NCBI GenBank assembly: GCA_965267335.1
Contig: OZ253953.1
Coordinates: forward strand, 4,154,001 to 4,218,000
Length of the DNA stretch: 64,000 nt
Reading direction: 5' to 3'
Source of the DNA: G965267335 sp965267335
GTDB taxonomy: Bacteria > Bacteroidota > Bacteroidia > Cytophagales > JAAEPT01
This document shows, in pieces, positions 52,088-61,157 of this stretch; within the stretch, counting starts at the first letter, position 1; the number at the start of each line of letters is the position of its first letter. Below the pieces are notes generated by a model that saw nothing but the letters and a program-made list of their open reading frames with translations, searched no databases and was not told the DNA's origin. Both the position numbers and the translations under genes were made by a program.

Positions 52088-52666
52088 TTACTCCTTCTCT
52101 GGGCCCTGTTCATTTGAATCTTCCAGCAGACGTGCGGAGAAATTGCCCTTCATGGACTTGCCGTGAGAACCCATAATTTCAACACTTCCGCAAATTACAT
52201 TGCTACGCATGGATTTTATATCAACGAAACCCTCAGCTCTCTCGGGGCCAAGGTTATCCTGATGGGGGATTTCGTAATAGGGTATTTTACCTTCATGCGT
52301 TCTAAAAGATGGACGTACGCCATAGCCTTTTTTAACGGCCTCATTGGAATTCAAGGGGTATAAATCTACCGGAAATTTGTCATCGGGACACTTATCTGGT
52401 TTGATACAGTTGAGGTTCAGCACTAATTCGACTTCTCCCTGATTTAATACCTGATCGTCTTCCCTGAAGTCGTAATTCTTGAAGTAGATGCTTAGCTTAC
52501 CTTCGTTTACAACATAATATGCCTGCTTTGGCTTAAAAAAATCATAGGTTTTCATATCCTCCAGCTTGTAGCGAAGACTATCATTATTACACTTGGAAGG
52601 GGGGCGGTGTTCATCACAACTATTCAGAATGATAATTGCGAGGAGCCAGTTGAGTATCTTTTTCAT
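52088..52666 (-). CDS. Lipoprotein of unknown function
   Basis: 192 residues. Lipobox IILNSC gives C17. Mature part without recognised domain; contains several cysteines (SKCNNDSLRYK, NLNCIKPDKCPDDKFPV, NVICGSVEIMG) that could form disulphides. It ends with a charged tail. Followed upstream on the same strand by the MORN gene pair 75 bases away, so it may be their distal operon partner. Confidence 0.6.
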   Translation of the reverse strand: MKKILNWLLAIIILNSCDEHRPPSKCNNDSLRYKLEDMKTYDFFKPKQAYYVVNEGKLSIYFKNYDFREDDQVLNQGEVELVLNLNCIKPDKCPDDKFPVDLYPLNSNEAVKKGYGVRPSFRTHEGKIPYYEIPHQDNLGPERAEGFVDIKSMRSNVICGSVEIMGSHGKSMKGNFSARLLEDSNEQGPEKE

Positions 52667-52741
52667 GTGGGGATCAATGGGTTTCTAAAAGGTTATGTAA
52701 AAATAACAGTAGGAATTATTTTAACAAAAGTAATTGCCCTA

Positions 52742-53368
52742 CTAGTATTGAAGCGTTTCTTTCAGTTTCCCCTTTTTGTTGAAAAACTTCCATTCACCCG
52801 TTTCTTTACCGTCTTTGTAATAACCTTCATACTCCCGAATTCCTTTTTCATTGTATTTCTTCCAAAGGCCATCCTGCTTGCCCGCTTTATAATGAGCGTC
52901 AAACTCCAGGTTCCCATTGGGGTAATAAAACTTCCAGTTGCCTTCGGGTTGTCCATAATCATAGCTTCCCTCTCGCTTTAGGGTACCGTCTTCGTAATAA
53001 AACAGCCACTTGCCCTGGTAGCTACCCATTTTATAGCACCCTACTCTTTTGAGCTGGCCATTTTCATAATAATATTTAGCAGTATCTTCCTGAAACCCTT
53101 CTTTGTAAAACTCCGTGGCTTTTAGTTTACCATTGGGGTAATAATATTTTGACTGACCCTCAGGTAATCCACCAGCGAAACTTTCTACGGCACTAATTGT
53201 GCTATCCGGGTAATAATAAATCCAGGTGCTGTCCTCAACACCATCCTTTAACCTACCCTCACTTTGAAGGGCTCCGTTATCGTAGTACCGTTGAGTAAAT
53301 TGGGCATAGCTGTGTGAAGAAAACAAGAGGACTATGAAAGCAATATTATTTCTAATAAAAATTGACAT
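52742..53368 (-). CDS. Secreted MORN-repeat protein (short copy)
   Basis: 208 residues from ATG 53368 with a signal peptide (IAFIVLLFSSHSYAQ). A GTG at 53380 is an alternative. The rest is about eight MORN_2-type repeats of ~23 residues, of the form YYxNGxLKxEGxYxxGxxxGxWKxY (for example YYYENGQLKRVGCYKMGSYQ). Databases often name such proteins YwqK-family antitoxin; nothing here supports a toxin pairing. It overlaps the 3' end of the long MORN gene by 17 bases, so the two are coupled and probably arose by duplication. Confidence 0.82.
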   Translation of the reverse strand: MSIFIRNNIAFIVLLFSSHSYAQFTQRYYDNGALQSEGRLKDGVEDSTWIYYYPDSTISAVESFAGGLPEGQSKYYYPNGKLKATEFYKEGFQEDTAKYYYENGQLKRVGCYKMGSYQGKWLFYYEDGTLKREGSYDYGQPEGNWKFYYPNGNLEFDAHYKAGKQDGLWKKYNEKGIREYEGYYKDGKETGEWKFFNKKGKLKETLQY

Positions 53369-55376
53369 CGGAGTCTTCACTACTAAGGTTTTTACTTTCT
53401 CTCACTCTACCCGCCTCGTTATAAAAGCGCCATTTTCCAACCATTTCATCATTTTCGTAGCTTCCTACAGCTTCATACTTACCGGTCGATTCATAGAAAA
53501 AATACCATAATCCTTCTCTCAATCCGGCAACCATATTTCCTTTTGCCTGAAGTTTGCCTGTCTCTTCGTAATAGTAGGTCCACTCTCCATTAGGCAATCC
53601 AAACTTGAAAGGACCTTCTGCGGATTTTACCATGTTATCGTGGTAATTAATTCTATAGCCCTCGCCCTTTACAATTTTACCACCATCGAGGGGATTGCCC
53701 AGAGTGTCCTTCAAAGGACCAATGGACATTAGCTTACCCAATTCCCAGGTTTCGTCTTGCTTATGTTTTCCGTTGTAATAGTAATTCTTCCATATCCCAT
53801 CTTCGAGGCCATTCCTGTAAGAGCCTTGGGATGCCAGCACACCATTAGAGTGATATTCAAACCATTCTCCTATCTCCATACCCTGTGAGAACTCACCTTC
53901 CGATTCCAGCTCACCATTGTCGTGATAGAATTCCCACTCTCCGTCCTCCAGACCATCGATAAAGAAGCCCTGCATGTACACAAGTCCGCTATCAGTAAAA
54001 CTCTGCCAAAAGCCTACCTTTAAGCCGTCCATATATTGACCTTTTACCTTGTGAATTCCATGCTTGTAATACTCGTAAAAGGGACCTTCCAGCAATCCAT
54101 CCAGATATTCCCCTTCCGCTGCGAGCTCCCCGGTCTCATAGTATTCAAAAAACTTTCCTTCGGGCTGCCCTTCCAGATAGTACATCTCTGAAAGAAGCTG
54201 TCCGTTCTTGTAGTACTCAAACCATAGACTATCCTCAAGACCATTAAAGTAGTAGCCCAAGACTTCGACTTCACCGGTTTTAAAATATTCTGTGTGTTCT
54301 CCCTGTTCCAGTCCCTTTTCGTAATAAGTCTCTGCTGCGAGGCTCCCATCAGGGTAATACTCCAGGAGTTTTCCATCTTCATAGCCGTTGATATAATCGA
54401 GTTCTGATTTTAACGCACCGTTTTTATAGTATGACTTTGCTTTGCCATGCTGGAACCCGTTTAGATATGGTACTTCGGAGGAAATTTTTCCATTATCATA
54501 ATAATAAATCCTGGTTCCTGTTCCATCAATAAACTTTCCGGCATCTAATGCATTTCCATCTTTATCGAAAACTTTCGAGAAGCTGATTAGTTTTTCAACA
54601 TCCAGCACTTCAGTCTGAATCAACTGGCCGCTTTCATAATAGTATTTCCATTCACCGGTTCTGTATCCGTTTTCATAATAGCCACTTTGTTTGAGTTGGC
54701 CGTTGGCATAGAACTCTTCCCAGAACCCTTCTTCCTTATCCATTCGATAGTTTCCTCTGGTCTTGATATTTCCATCAGGATAGTATTCCTTGAATGTACT
54801 ATCCAACATATCATCAAAGTAATAGGCTTCGACTTTAATATTTCCATTCTCGTAATACTGCTCTGCCTTACCAGCCAACATATTATCCAGGTAGAATCCT
54901 TTAAATGCCAGCTTCCCATTTTCATGATATTGATAGTATTTCCCCAGAAGCTCACCGTACAGATACTTCATCTTAAACTCAGGAACCCCTTCAGGAAAAT
55001 ATTCATTCCAAACACCATGTTGAAGGCCTTCTTCATAGTTTCCGGAGACTGATGTATCACCATTCGAGTAAAACTCCATCCATTTACCGTGCTCCTTACC
55101 TTCTTTGTAGTTGCTAATTATGCTGGGAACACCATTGTGGTAATAGATTTTTTGGGTGCCGTGAAGCTGTCCCTCCTTGTAGTTCATCTCTTTCCAAAGA
55201 TCCCCATATACAAAGTAATATTTCCAGAGACCATCTTTCTTGCCATCTTTAAGGTTGCCTTCAGCCTTCAGAGGACCATTTACCCCAGCAGAGTCACTTG
55301 GGTAATACTCTTTTGTTAATTGAGCATAACCAGCAGTCGTGAGGATTAGAAATAATATTGCTAAAAGCTTCTTCAT
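53352..55376 (-). CDS. Secreted protein with about 25 MORN repeats (long copy)
   Basis: 674 residues. Signal peptide MKKLLAILFLILTTAGYAQ. Almost the whole mature chain is MORN_2-type repeats of ~23 residues (GLQHGVWNEYFPEGVPEFKM, GEWEFYHDNGELESEGEFSQ). Two non-repeat inserts resemble each other: residues ~263-290 (DGNALDAGKFIDGTGTRIYY) and ~548-577 (LGNPLDGGKIVKGEGYRINY), 286 residues apart. This looks like a duplicated half. No sorting domain or anchor, so periplasmic or exported by another route. Function unknown; possibly binding lipid or protein at the envelope. Confidence 0.85.
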   Translation of the reverse strand: MKKLLAILFLILTTAGYAQLTKEYYPSDSAGVNGPLKAEGNLKDGKKDGLWKYYFVYGDLWKEMNYKEGQLHGTQKIYYHNGVPSIISNYKEGKEHGKWMEFYSNGDTSVSGNYEEGLQHGVWNEYFPEGVPEFKMKYLYGELLGKYYQYHENGKLAFKGFYLDNMLAGKAEQYYENGNIKVEAYYFDDMLDSTFKEYYPDGNIKTRGNYRMDKEEGFWEEFYANGQLKQSGYYENGYRTGEWKYYYESGQLIQTEVLDVEKLISFSKVFDKDGNALDAGKFIDGTGTRIYYYDNGKISSEVPYLNGFQHGKAKSYYKNGALKSELDYINGYEDGKLLEYYPDGSLAAETYYEKGLEQGEHTEYFKTGEVEVLGYYFNGLEDSLWFEYYKNGQLLSEMYYLEGQPEGKFFEYYETGELAAEGEYLDGLLEGPFYEYYKHGIHKVKGQYMDGLKVGFWQSFTDSGLVYMQGFFIDGLEDGEWEFYHDNGELESEGEFSQGMEIGEWFEYHSNGVLASQGSYRNGLEDGIWKNYYYNGKHKQDETWELGKLMSIGPLKDTLGNPLDGGKIVKGEGYRINYHDNMVKSAEGPFKFGLPNGEWTYYYEETGKLQAKGNMVAGLREGLWYFFYESTGKYEAVGSYENDEMVGKWRFYNEAGRVRESKNLSSEDSDVNFY

Positions 55377-55386
55377 ACTTTTCTCA

Positions 55387-55785
55387 TTAATGAGCCCGAA
55401 CCATTAATGATATAATTTTTTGTCTTCTAACCAAAATTCCGCTTTCAATAGCCGGAATAAACTTTAGTGTTTTCATCAATTCAACGACCGCAGGACCACA
55501 TTTGGGTGAGGTATCCTGAAGTACCACAAAATCGGTCAGCGTACTATCGGTATTTACGTTGAAGCTCAACATTACCGTTCCCTCTGCCCGTGCCTCAATT
55601 GCTTCATCAGAATAAGGTGCATTTGAATAAACATACATCACCAACGCGCGATCACCTCCAGGATATTCCGCCTCCCGGTCGGTCTTTACTTCAAAGTTCT
55701 GACTTTTAATACTATCTGCTGACTGCCCGAATAAAGCCGTAGAACAAACTACCGCAAGTAAAACCAAATATATTCTTATCACCAT
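55387..55785 (-). CDS. Secreted TonB C-terminal-domain-like protein
   Basis: 132 residues from ATG 55785 (MVIRIYLVLLAVVCSTALFG, signal peptide); an in-frame start further up (55851) puts extra residues before the signal. The pattern YPGGDRALVMYVYSNAPYSD, then EGTVMLSFNVNTDSTLTDFV and AVVELMKTLKFIPAIESG, matches the TonB C-terminal fold common in Bacteroidota. It lacks the long membrane-anchored periplasmic linker of true TonB energy transducers, so it is probably not one. It precedes the long MORN gene by 10 bases and is likely co-transcribed with it. Confidence 0.78.
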   Translation of the reverse strand: MVIRIYLVLLAVVCSTALFGQSADSIKSQNFEVKTDREAEYPGGDRALVMYVYSNAPYSDEAIEARAEGTVMLSFNVNTDSTLTDFVVLQDTSPKCGPAVVELMKTLKFIPAIESGILVRRQKIISLMVRAH

Positions 55786-55880
55786 AATCGACAATTTACG
55801 ATATAATCCCCAAAAACAATGCCTGAATGTAATTTGAAGAATATTAATCATTTAGGATTTGTGCCTCAACCGTAATATCC

Positions 55881-55898
55881 TTGGTGACTTTTCACCAA
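55881..55898. repeat. Inverted repeat in the divergent region before the GH81 gene
   Basis: TTGGTGA and TCACCAA, perfect arms with a four-base spacer, lie in the 275-base region between the divergent TonB-like and GH81 starts. Size and symmetry fit a dimer-binding operator. The rest of that region shows no convincing promoter. Confidence 0.35.
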
Positions 55899-56060
55899 AC
55901 ACTCATCATAAGCCCATTTCAAGCTAATAATTGGGAGATTAAAACGCATAGTCAAATAGAATAATTTGAACATAAAATATGAATATACACATAATACCGT
56001 CTCTGAAAATTGTGTGACAGCGGTAGAACTTTAGATTCCAAATAACCTTACAGTTATAAC

Positions 56061-59000
56061 ATGACAAACTTTACAAAATATCGGATCTCCCTTTGGGTGT
56101 TTTTGATAATCCTAAATATCCACCACCTTACAGCTCAGGAAGTTTTCCCGGGCGGGGGAACAGGAAGCTATAACCTTACTTTACCACCTGATGATTACCA
56201 GGGGGGCAATATTTATGATGAAATAGGTGGCGGTGCAGCAGGTTATTCTTATGCTACTCTCGGGCCAAATTACACCGGACCCTTCCAAACCCATCAATGG
56301 TGGACTTCCGCTCTTTGGAATGTAGGTCTGGGTGCAGGAACTACGGGTGAAGTATGGTATCGCGGAGACTCACATTCTGAAAATATGCATCCCCTACCAC
56401 TTCAAATCGATGCCGGAAACGAAGGATTTGATTTGAGGTATCGGGATAATGCCAATCAGGTCAGTGGTGCCAATCAGGTGAATAACGGCCCCGCAACAAT
56501 AGATTTACGTGTAGGGCTGGAAGGTTCTGCAGCCACCGAGACGAGTGTAGATGGATATGGTGACTTCCATGCCATTTTCAGACAGGAATGGGCGGGCACC
56601 ACCTTACTCGCTACCGGATGTGCGGGAAGCCCCTACTTCTTTTTGGAGCGTCAGGGAAATCAGGACTTTGAATTCTACCACCAGGGAGTGCCAGGAACAA
56701 TCAATGATGTAATCAGTAATGCTGAAATGGAAGCCATTTCGTTAACGACAAACACCGGGCCTACAACTGCTACTTTTGCTTTGATATTTCCTCCGGGAAC
56801 CACAATAGGAGGTACAGCCGTAGGCGCTCTTCCAATTGGTGCCGGGGCTCCATTCGGATCATCTTTCGTTGCTGATGTACCTAACGGCAGCAATTACATA
56901 ACGATAGCGGTACTTCCTGATAATTCACCTGCAACATTTCAGGATTTCGCTCAGTATGGCTGGAACTTCATTACCAATACCGAACACAGCTACAACTACG
57001 ATGAACTAAATTCAGCTTTGACTACCAACTTCGATGTGACTACCACTAATGTGTATGGATTTGCCAACACGGGCACATTGATGGCCCTCTATCGCCATCA
57101 ATGGATGAATAGCCCGGAAGCAACATCAGCCTCAACCGGTTATATATACCCATCGGTGCGGGGAGATATGCAGGTAATCAGAACGGGGAATTTCGCAACA
57201 GAAATGACGCATATGGGTATCCTGCCTACCCTTGGCTACGCCAATACCGGCAATGACACACAGTTATGGAACTACATTGATAATTTTTCTTCCAGCCTCT
57301 TTAACATGAATGACGTTGCTGACGGATATAACAAAGATCAATTTACTGAGTTGATTACCAACCTACAGCTGGCAAGGCAAATTGGCCATATGGCTGCTTT
57401 TAATAATATTCTCAATCATCTGAGAGACCGGCTTACTGATTGGCTGGTCGCTGATGACGGAGACTACGATCGCTACTTTGCTTATAGTCCTACATTTAAC
57501 TGGATGGCACACTATCCCAACGGATTTGGTTCGTCAGGCACATTTGTAGATGCTCACTTTCACATAGGCTATTTTATGATGGCTGCTGCTATTGTGGCCA
57601 GATATGATCCTGCCTTCGTAACGGACTATGGTGAAATGATAGATGTCATGGTCGGATCAATCAATGAGTACAGAAAAGATATGACCGATCCGGGAGCAAA
57701 CGGAACCGTAAGACCATGGTTCCCCTACCTGAGGTACTTTGATCCATACGCTGGTCACTCCTGGGCAGACCCTATGGCAAATGATCAGGAATCCGTATCG
57801 GAAGCTATACATTTTGCGGCTGGTGTTTTTCTTTGGGGTGAAACCACTCAAAATGACCAATTAAGAGACCTGGGGGCACTACTTTTTACGACAGAAACTG
57901 AAGCCGCCCGGCAATATTGGTTTGATGTAGATGCTGCCGTAAACGGAGCTCCTTATGCCAATGCCTATAATCACCGACACCTTACCATGCTTTATAACTG
58001 GGGTGGAAATTATGCAACCTTTTTCGGGGTGGAGTCTGAATACATCCATGGGATTACCTACATTCCGGGGACCGGAGCATCGACCTGGCTGGGAACAAAC
58101 ATTGCTGGTGCGGCATACAATTACTCTGAAATCGCTGACGATTATTCTCAATGGGGTGGATGGGGACAAGCCATAAACGTGCAGCACGCAACACATGACC
58201 CTACTAGTGCCATCAACGCATTCAACACCTATGAAGGCATGTGGGGAAATGACTCCAAAGCTTTTACTTATCACTGGATTCACACATATGACAGTGCAGG
58301 ATTGTATGATGGTGCCAATGTTCAGGCAGATATTACCGGATTTGGAACCTTTGTAAAAGACTCATGCAATACCTGGTACCGTCACTATATGTTCTACAAT
58401 CCTCCCGGAGATCCGGCTAAAACAGTCCACGCCACGGATGGCACCTGTTGGTATTTACCAGAAGACACCGTTATCACGTATTCTTTGCTGGGTCCCGATA
58501 CTATAGGAACTTTAGATGCTTCGGCAACCACAATTTGTAATGGTGATGATGTGACATTAACCTTAAATGACTTTAGTGTGTGTGATAATGATACCGTTGT
58601 AGAGTACCAATACTCTACAGATGGTACCAATTGGATTACTGTTCAACGGATAACGGGAGGTGGAGCTGATCAACTGACAGTGACTCCTCCCGGAACCGGA
58701 ACGGTTTACTATCGCGCTGTGATGATAAATGAATATGATAACAAGCCCGAAATGCTTTGCGACCTGAATGATACGCTGGACGTTAGCGAATATGTCACCA
58801 TTACTATTAACTCCTGTGGTTGTCTATCTCCAACTGTGGCAGACATCACGCCTAACGGACCAATCAATCTTTGTGCTCCTGCCAACCAAACCCTTACTGT
58901 CGTTACCGATGCCCCGGCAGGGTACGAATACACCTGGTATGAAATCAGCGGCCCCACTAATGTAAACTCCGGACCAGTGGTGGATGATACAGACTATGAT

Positions 59001-60980
59001 GTCATGGTGAGTGGGCGGTACTATGTGGTCATCGCGGATCCCAGCGATCCCGGAACCTGTTTTCTGAACTCGGACACCGTGGAGGTAAACATTAACACTT
59101 CTAATACTCCTTCAGTTACTTTATCTGCTGATCAAAACAATGTATGTCCGGGTACTTTGATCACCTTTACGGTCACCGATTCAACAAACGGAGGAACTGA
59201 TCCTACTTTTGCCTGGGACATAAACGGAACCACCGTAGGTGGAGACCAAAATCAAATTGCGACAGACACTCTCTCCAATGGTAGCACAGTCAATGTAGTT
59301 ATGACTTCCAATGATGCTTGTGCTTCTCCGACTACAGCAAATGACAACGTATCAGTAACTATATCAAGTAGCCTCACTCCTTCTGTCACTTTATCTGCTG
59401 ATCAAAACAATGTATGCCCAGGTACTTTAATCACTTTTACGGTTACCGATTCAACAAACGGGGGAGCCAATCCTTCTTTCGACTGGGACATAAACGGAAC
59501 CACCGTAGGTGGAGACCAGAATCAGATTGCAACAGATACTCTCTCCAATGGTAGCACAGTCAATGTGGTAATGACTTCCAATGATGCTTGTGCTTCTCCG
59601 GCTACAGCAAATGACAACGTATCAGTAACCATATCAAGTAGTCTCACTCCTTCTGTCACTTTATCTGCTGATCAAAACAATGTATGTCCGGGTACTTTAA
59701 TCACCTTTACGGTTACTGATTCAACCAACGGGGGAGCCGATCCTACTTTTACATGGGACATCAATGGGACCACCGTGGCTGGAGACCAGAATCAAATTGC
59801 AACAGATACTCTCTCCAATGGTAGCACAGTCAATGTGGTCATGACCTCCAATGATGCTTGTGCTTCTCCGACTTCAGCAAATGACAACGTATCAGTAACC
59901 ATATCAAGCAGCCTCACTCCTTCTGTCACTTTATCTGCTGATCAAAACAACGTATGCCCAGGTACTTTGATCACCTTTACCGTTACCGATTCAATCAATG
60001 GGGGAACTGATCCTACTTTTGCCTGGGACATAAACGGAACTACCGTAGCTGGAGACCAAAATCAAATTGCAAGCGATACTATTTCTGACGGCAGCCAGGT
60101 GACCGTGACCATGACCTCGAACAACACTTGTGCCACACCCGGCCCCGTTAGTGATAATCACATCGTAGCCATTTCAAGCGCTCCTGTACCATCGGTTACT
60201 ATAACCGCTAGTCAAACTGATATGTGCCCTGGAGAGGCAGTTACAATCAGCGTCAACGACTCAACGAATGGAGGACCCGATCCAACATTTGCCTGGACAA
60301 TTAATGGTAACTCAGTTGCTGGTGACGTAAACGAAATAACACTCGACACTTTGACTTCTTCGAGTAGCGTTGGAATTACTATGACATCCAGTGAGGCTTG
60401 TGCAACACCTGGTTCAGTGAGCGACAACATTACCATCACCGTAGGAGTGGGTGTAATTCCCTCTGTAGTAATCACCGCAGACCAGACAAACATCTGTAAT
60501 GGAAATCTGGTCTCATTCAACATTACTGAAATCAATAATGAAGGAAGTAGTCCCTTATACGAGTGGTTGATAAACGGTATAAGTTCATCCAACACAACAA
60601 CATTTGATTCCGATAACCTTCAGGATGGTGATATTGTCAGTCTACTGGTGACCTCATCGGAAGATTGTGCTACTCCTAATCAAGTTGAATCTAACCCGAT
60701 AGTAATATCAGTAGATCCATGTCTGCCAATCGTTATACCAAATGTATTCACTCCAAACAATGATGGTGAACACGATAATTGGGAACTTCAGGGCTTCTCT
60801 GGGAACATGAAAGTTGAGATTTTCAATCGCTGGGGTTCACTCGTGTATAAATCCACCGGCCAGTACGAGCCATGGGACGGAAAAAGGAACGGAGAACGTA
60901 TGCCAGTGGCTACGTACTACTATATCATCACGACAGAAAACTCGGAAAGCTACGCAGGGTCTCTCTCAATTGTTTATTGA
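56061..60980 (+). CDS. Secreted GH81 endo-beta-1,3-glucanase with Ig-like repeats and type B (CHU_C) T9SS domain
   Basis: 1639 residues. Signal peptide 1-26 (ends HHLTAQ). The GH81 domain spans ~40-790: GPFQTHQWWTSALW, GTFVDAHFHIGYFMMAAAIV, and the catalytic region GHSWADPMANDQESVSEAIH with the glutamates expected of the family. Next are Ig-like domains (~815-1010) and a run of six ~90-residue repeats (~1016-1555), four of them nearly identical at DNA level. The last ~85 residues, VIPNVFTPNNDGEHDNWELQ to YAGSLSIVY, are a gliding-motility-associated type B T9SS signal. Should cleave laminarin or other beta-1,3-glucans outside the cell. Directly upstream of a PorP/SprF-family gene, its likely secretion partner. 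Confidence 0.94.
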   Translation: MTNFTKYRISLWVFLIILNIHHLTAQEVFPGGGTGSYNLTLPPDDYQGGNIYDEIGGGAAGYSYATLGPNYTGPFQTHQWWTSALWNVGLGAGTTGEVWYRGDSHSENMHPLPLQIDAGNEGFDLRYRDNANQVSGANQVNNGPATIDLRVGLEGSAATETSVDGYGDFHAIFRQEWAGTTLLATGCAGSPYFFLERQGNQDFEFYHQGVPGTINDVISNAEMEAISLTTNTGPTTATFALIFPPGTTIGGTAVGALPIGAGAPFGSSFVADVPNGSNYITIAVLPDNSPATFQDFAQYGWNFITNTEHSYNYDELNSALTTNFDVTTTNVYGFANTGTLMALYRHQWMNSPEATSASTGYIYPSVRGDMQVIRTGNFATEMTHMGILPTLGYANTGNDTQLWNYIDNFSSSLFNMNDVADGYNKDQFTELITNLQLARQIGHMAAFNNILNHLRDRLTDWLVADDGDYDRYFAYSPTFNWMAHYPNGFGSSGTFVDAHFHIGYFMMAAAIVARYDPAFVTDYGEMIDVMVGSINEYRKDMTDPGANGTVRPWFPYLRYFDPYAGHSWADPMANDQESVSEAIHFAAGVFLWGETTQNDQLRDLGALLFTTETEAARQYWFDVDAAVNGAPYANAYNHRHLTMLYNWGGNYATFFGVESEYIHGITYIPGTGASTWLGTNIAGAAYNYSEIADDYSQWGGWGQAINVQHATHDPTSAINAFNTYEGMWGNDSKAFTYHWIHTYDSAGLYDGANVQADITGFGTFVKDSCNTWYRHYMFYNPPGDPAKTVHATDGTCWYLPEDTVITYSLLGPDTIGTLDASATTICNGDDVTLTLNDFSVCDNDTVVEYQYSTDGTNWITVQRITGGGADQLTVTPPGTGTVYYRAVMINEYDNKPEMLCDLNDTLDVSEYVTITINSCGCLSPTVADITPNGPINLCAPANQTLTVVTDAPAGYEYTWYEISGPTNVNSGPVVDDTDYDVMVSGRYYVVIADPSDPGTCFLNSDTVEVNINTSNTPSVTLSADQNNVCPGTLITFTVTDSTNGGTDPTFAWDINGTTVGGDQNQIATDTLSNGSTVNVVMTSNDACASPTTANDNVSVTISSSLTPSVTLSADQNNVCPGTLITFTVTDSTNGGANPSFDWDINGTTVGGDQNQIATDTLSNGSTVNVVMTSNDACASPATANDNVSVTISSSLTPSVTLSADQNNVCPGTLITFTVTDSTNGGADPTFTWDINGTTVAGDQNQIATDTLSNGSTVNVVMTSNDACASPTSANDNVSVTISSSLTPSVTLSADQNNVCPGTLITFTVTDSINGGTDPTFAWDINGTTVAGDQNQIASDTISDGSQVTVTMTSNNTCATPGPVSDNHIVAISSAPVPSVTITASQTDMCPGEAVTISVNDSTNGGPDPTFAWTINGNSVAGDVNEITLDTLTSSSSVGITMTSSEACATPGSVSDNITITVGVGVIPSVVITADQTNICNGNLVSFNITEINNEGSSPLYEWLINGISSSNTTTFDSDNLQDGDIVSLLVTSSEDCATPNQVESNPIVISVDPCLPIVIPNVFTPNNDGEHDNWELQGFSGNMKVEIFNRWGSLVYKSTGQYEPWDGKRNGERMPVATYYYIITTENSESYAGSLSIVY
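59106..60185 (+). repeat. Four near-identical 270-bp tandem repeats in the GH81 gene
   Basis: Units start at 59106, 59376, 59646 and 59916, each exactly 270 bases (90 codons), sharing long identical blocks such as TTATCTGCTGATCAAAACAA. Each encodes one Ig-like module (TPSVTLSADQNNVCPGTLIT to VSVTISSSL). The 3' third of unit 4 diverges, and two older, degenerate copies follow (60186-60455 and 60456-60725). This points to recent expansion of the middle units. Confidence 0.95.
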
Positions 60981-61146
60981 TCAAGCGTTTACCTTTTTTC
61001 AGGTTTCGGTATATAAATTCGAGTTAACCTTATAACCATACTCACTTTGCTTGTTTCAACCTACTATTGAGCGAAATCAATCGAAACAGGCCACATTAGA
61101 TGTTTAACAATATAGTCCAACCCTGATGGGATTGGAGTATTTAACC

Positions 61147-61154
61147 AAGGAGGT
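61147..61154 (+). promoter_or_regulatory. Strong Shine-Dalgarno sequence before the PorP/SprF gene
   Basis: AAGGAGGT sits three bases before the ATG at 61158. Genes elsewhere in the window have no such site, so this one stands out and fixes the start. Confidence 0.7.
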
Positions 61155-61157
61155 AAT

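Noticed and set aside
52607..52981. 124-residue hydrophobic + strand open frame
   Set aside because: It runs antisense across the start of the 192-residue lipoprotein gene and the end of the short MORN gene; its hydrophobic look comes from reading those genes backwards.
52742..55376. Toxin-antitoxin system based on YwqK-type MORN naming
   Set aside because: Both MORN proteins are secreted and no toxin-like partner is beside them; the name is a database carry-over.
59106..60725. CRISPR-like periodic repeat
   Set aside because: The 270-base periodicity is protein-coding Ig-like repeats in one open frame, without short repeat-spacer structure.
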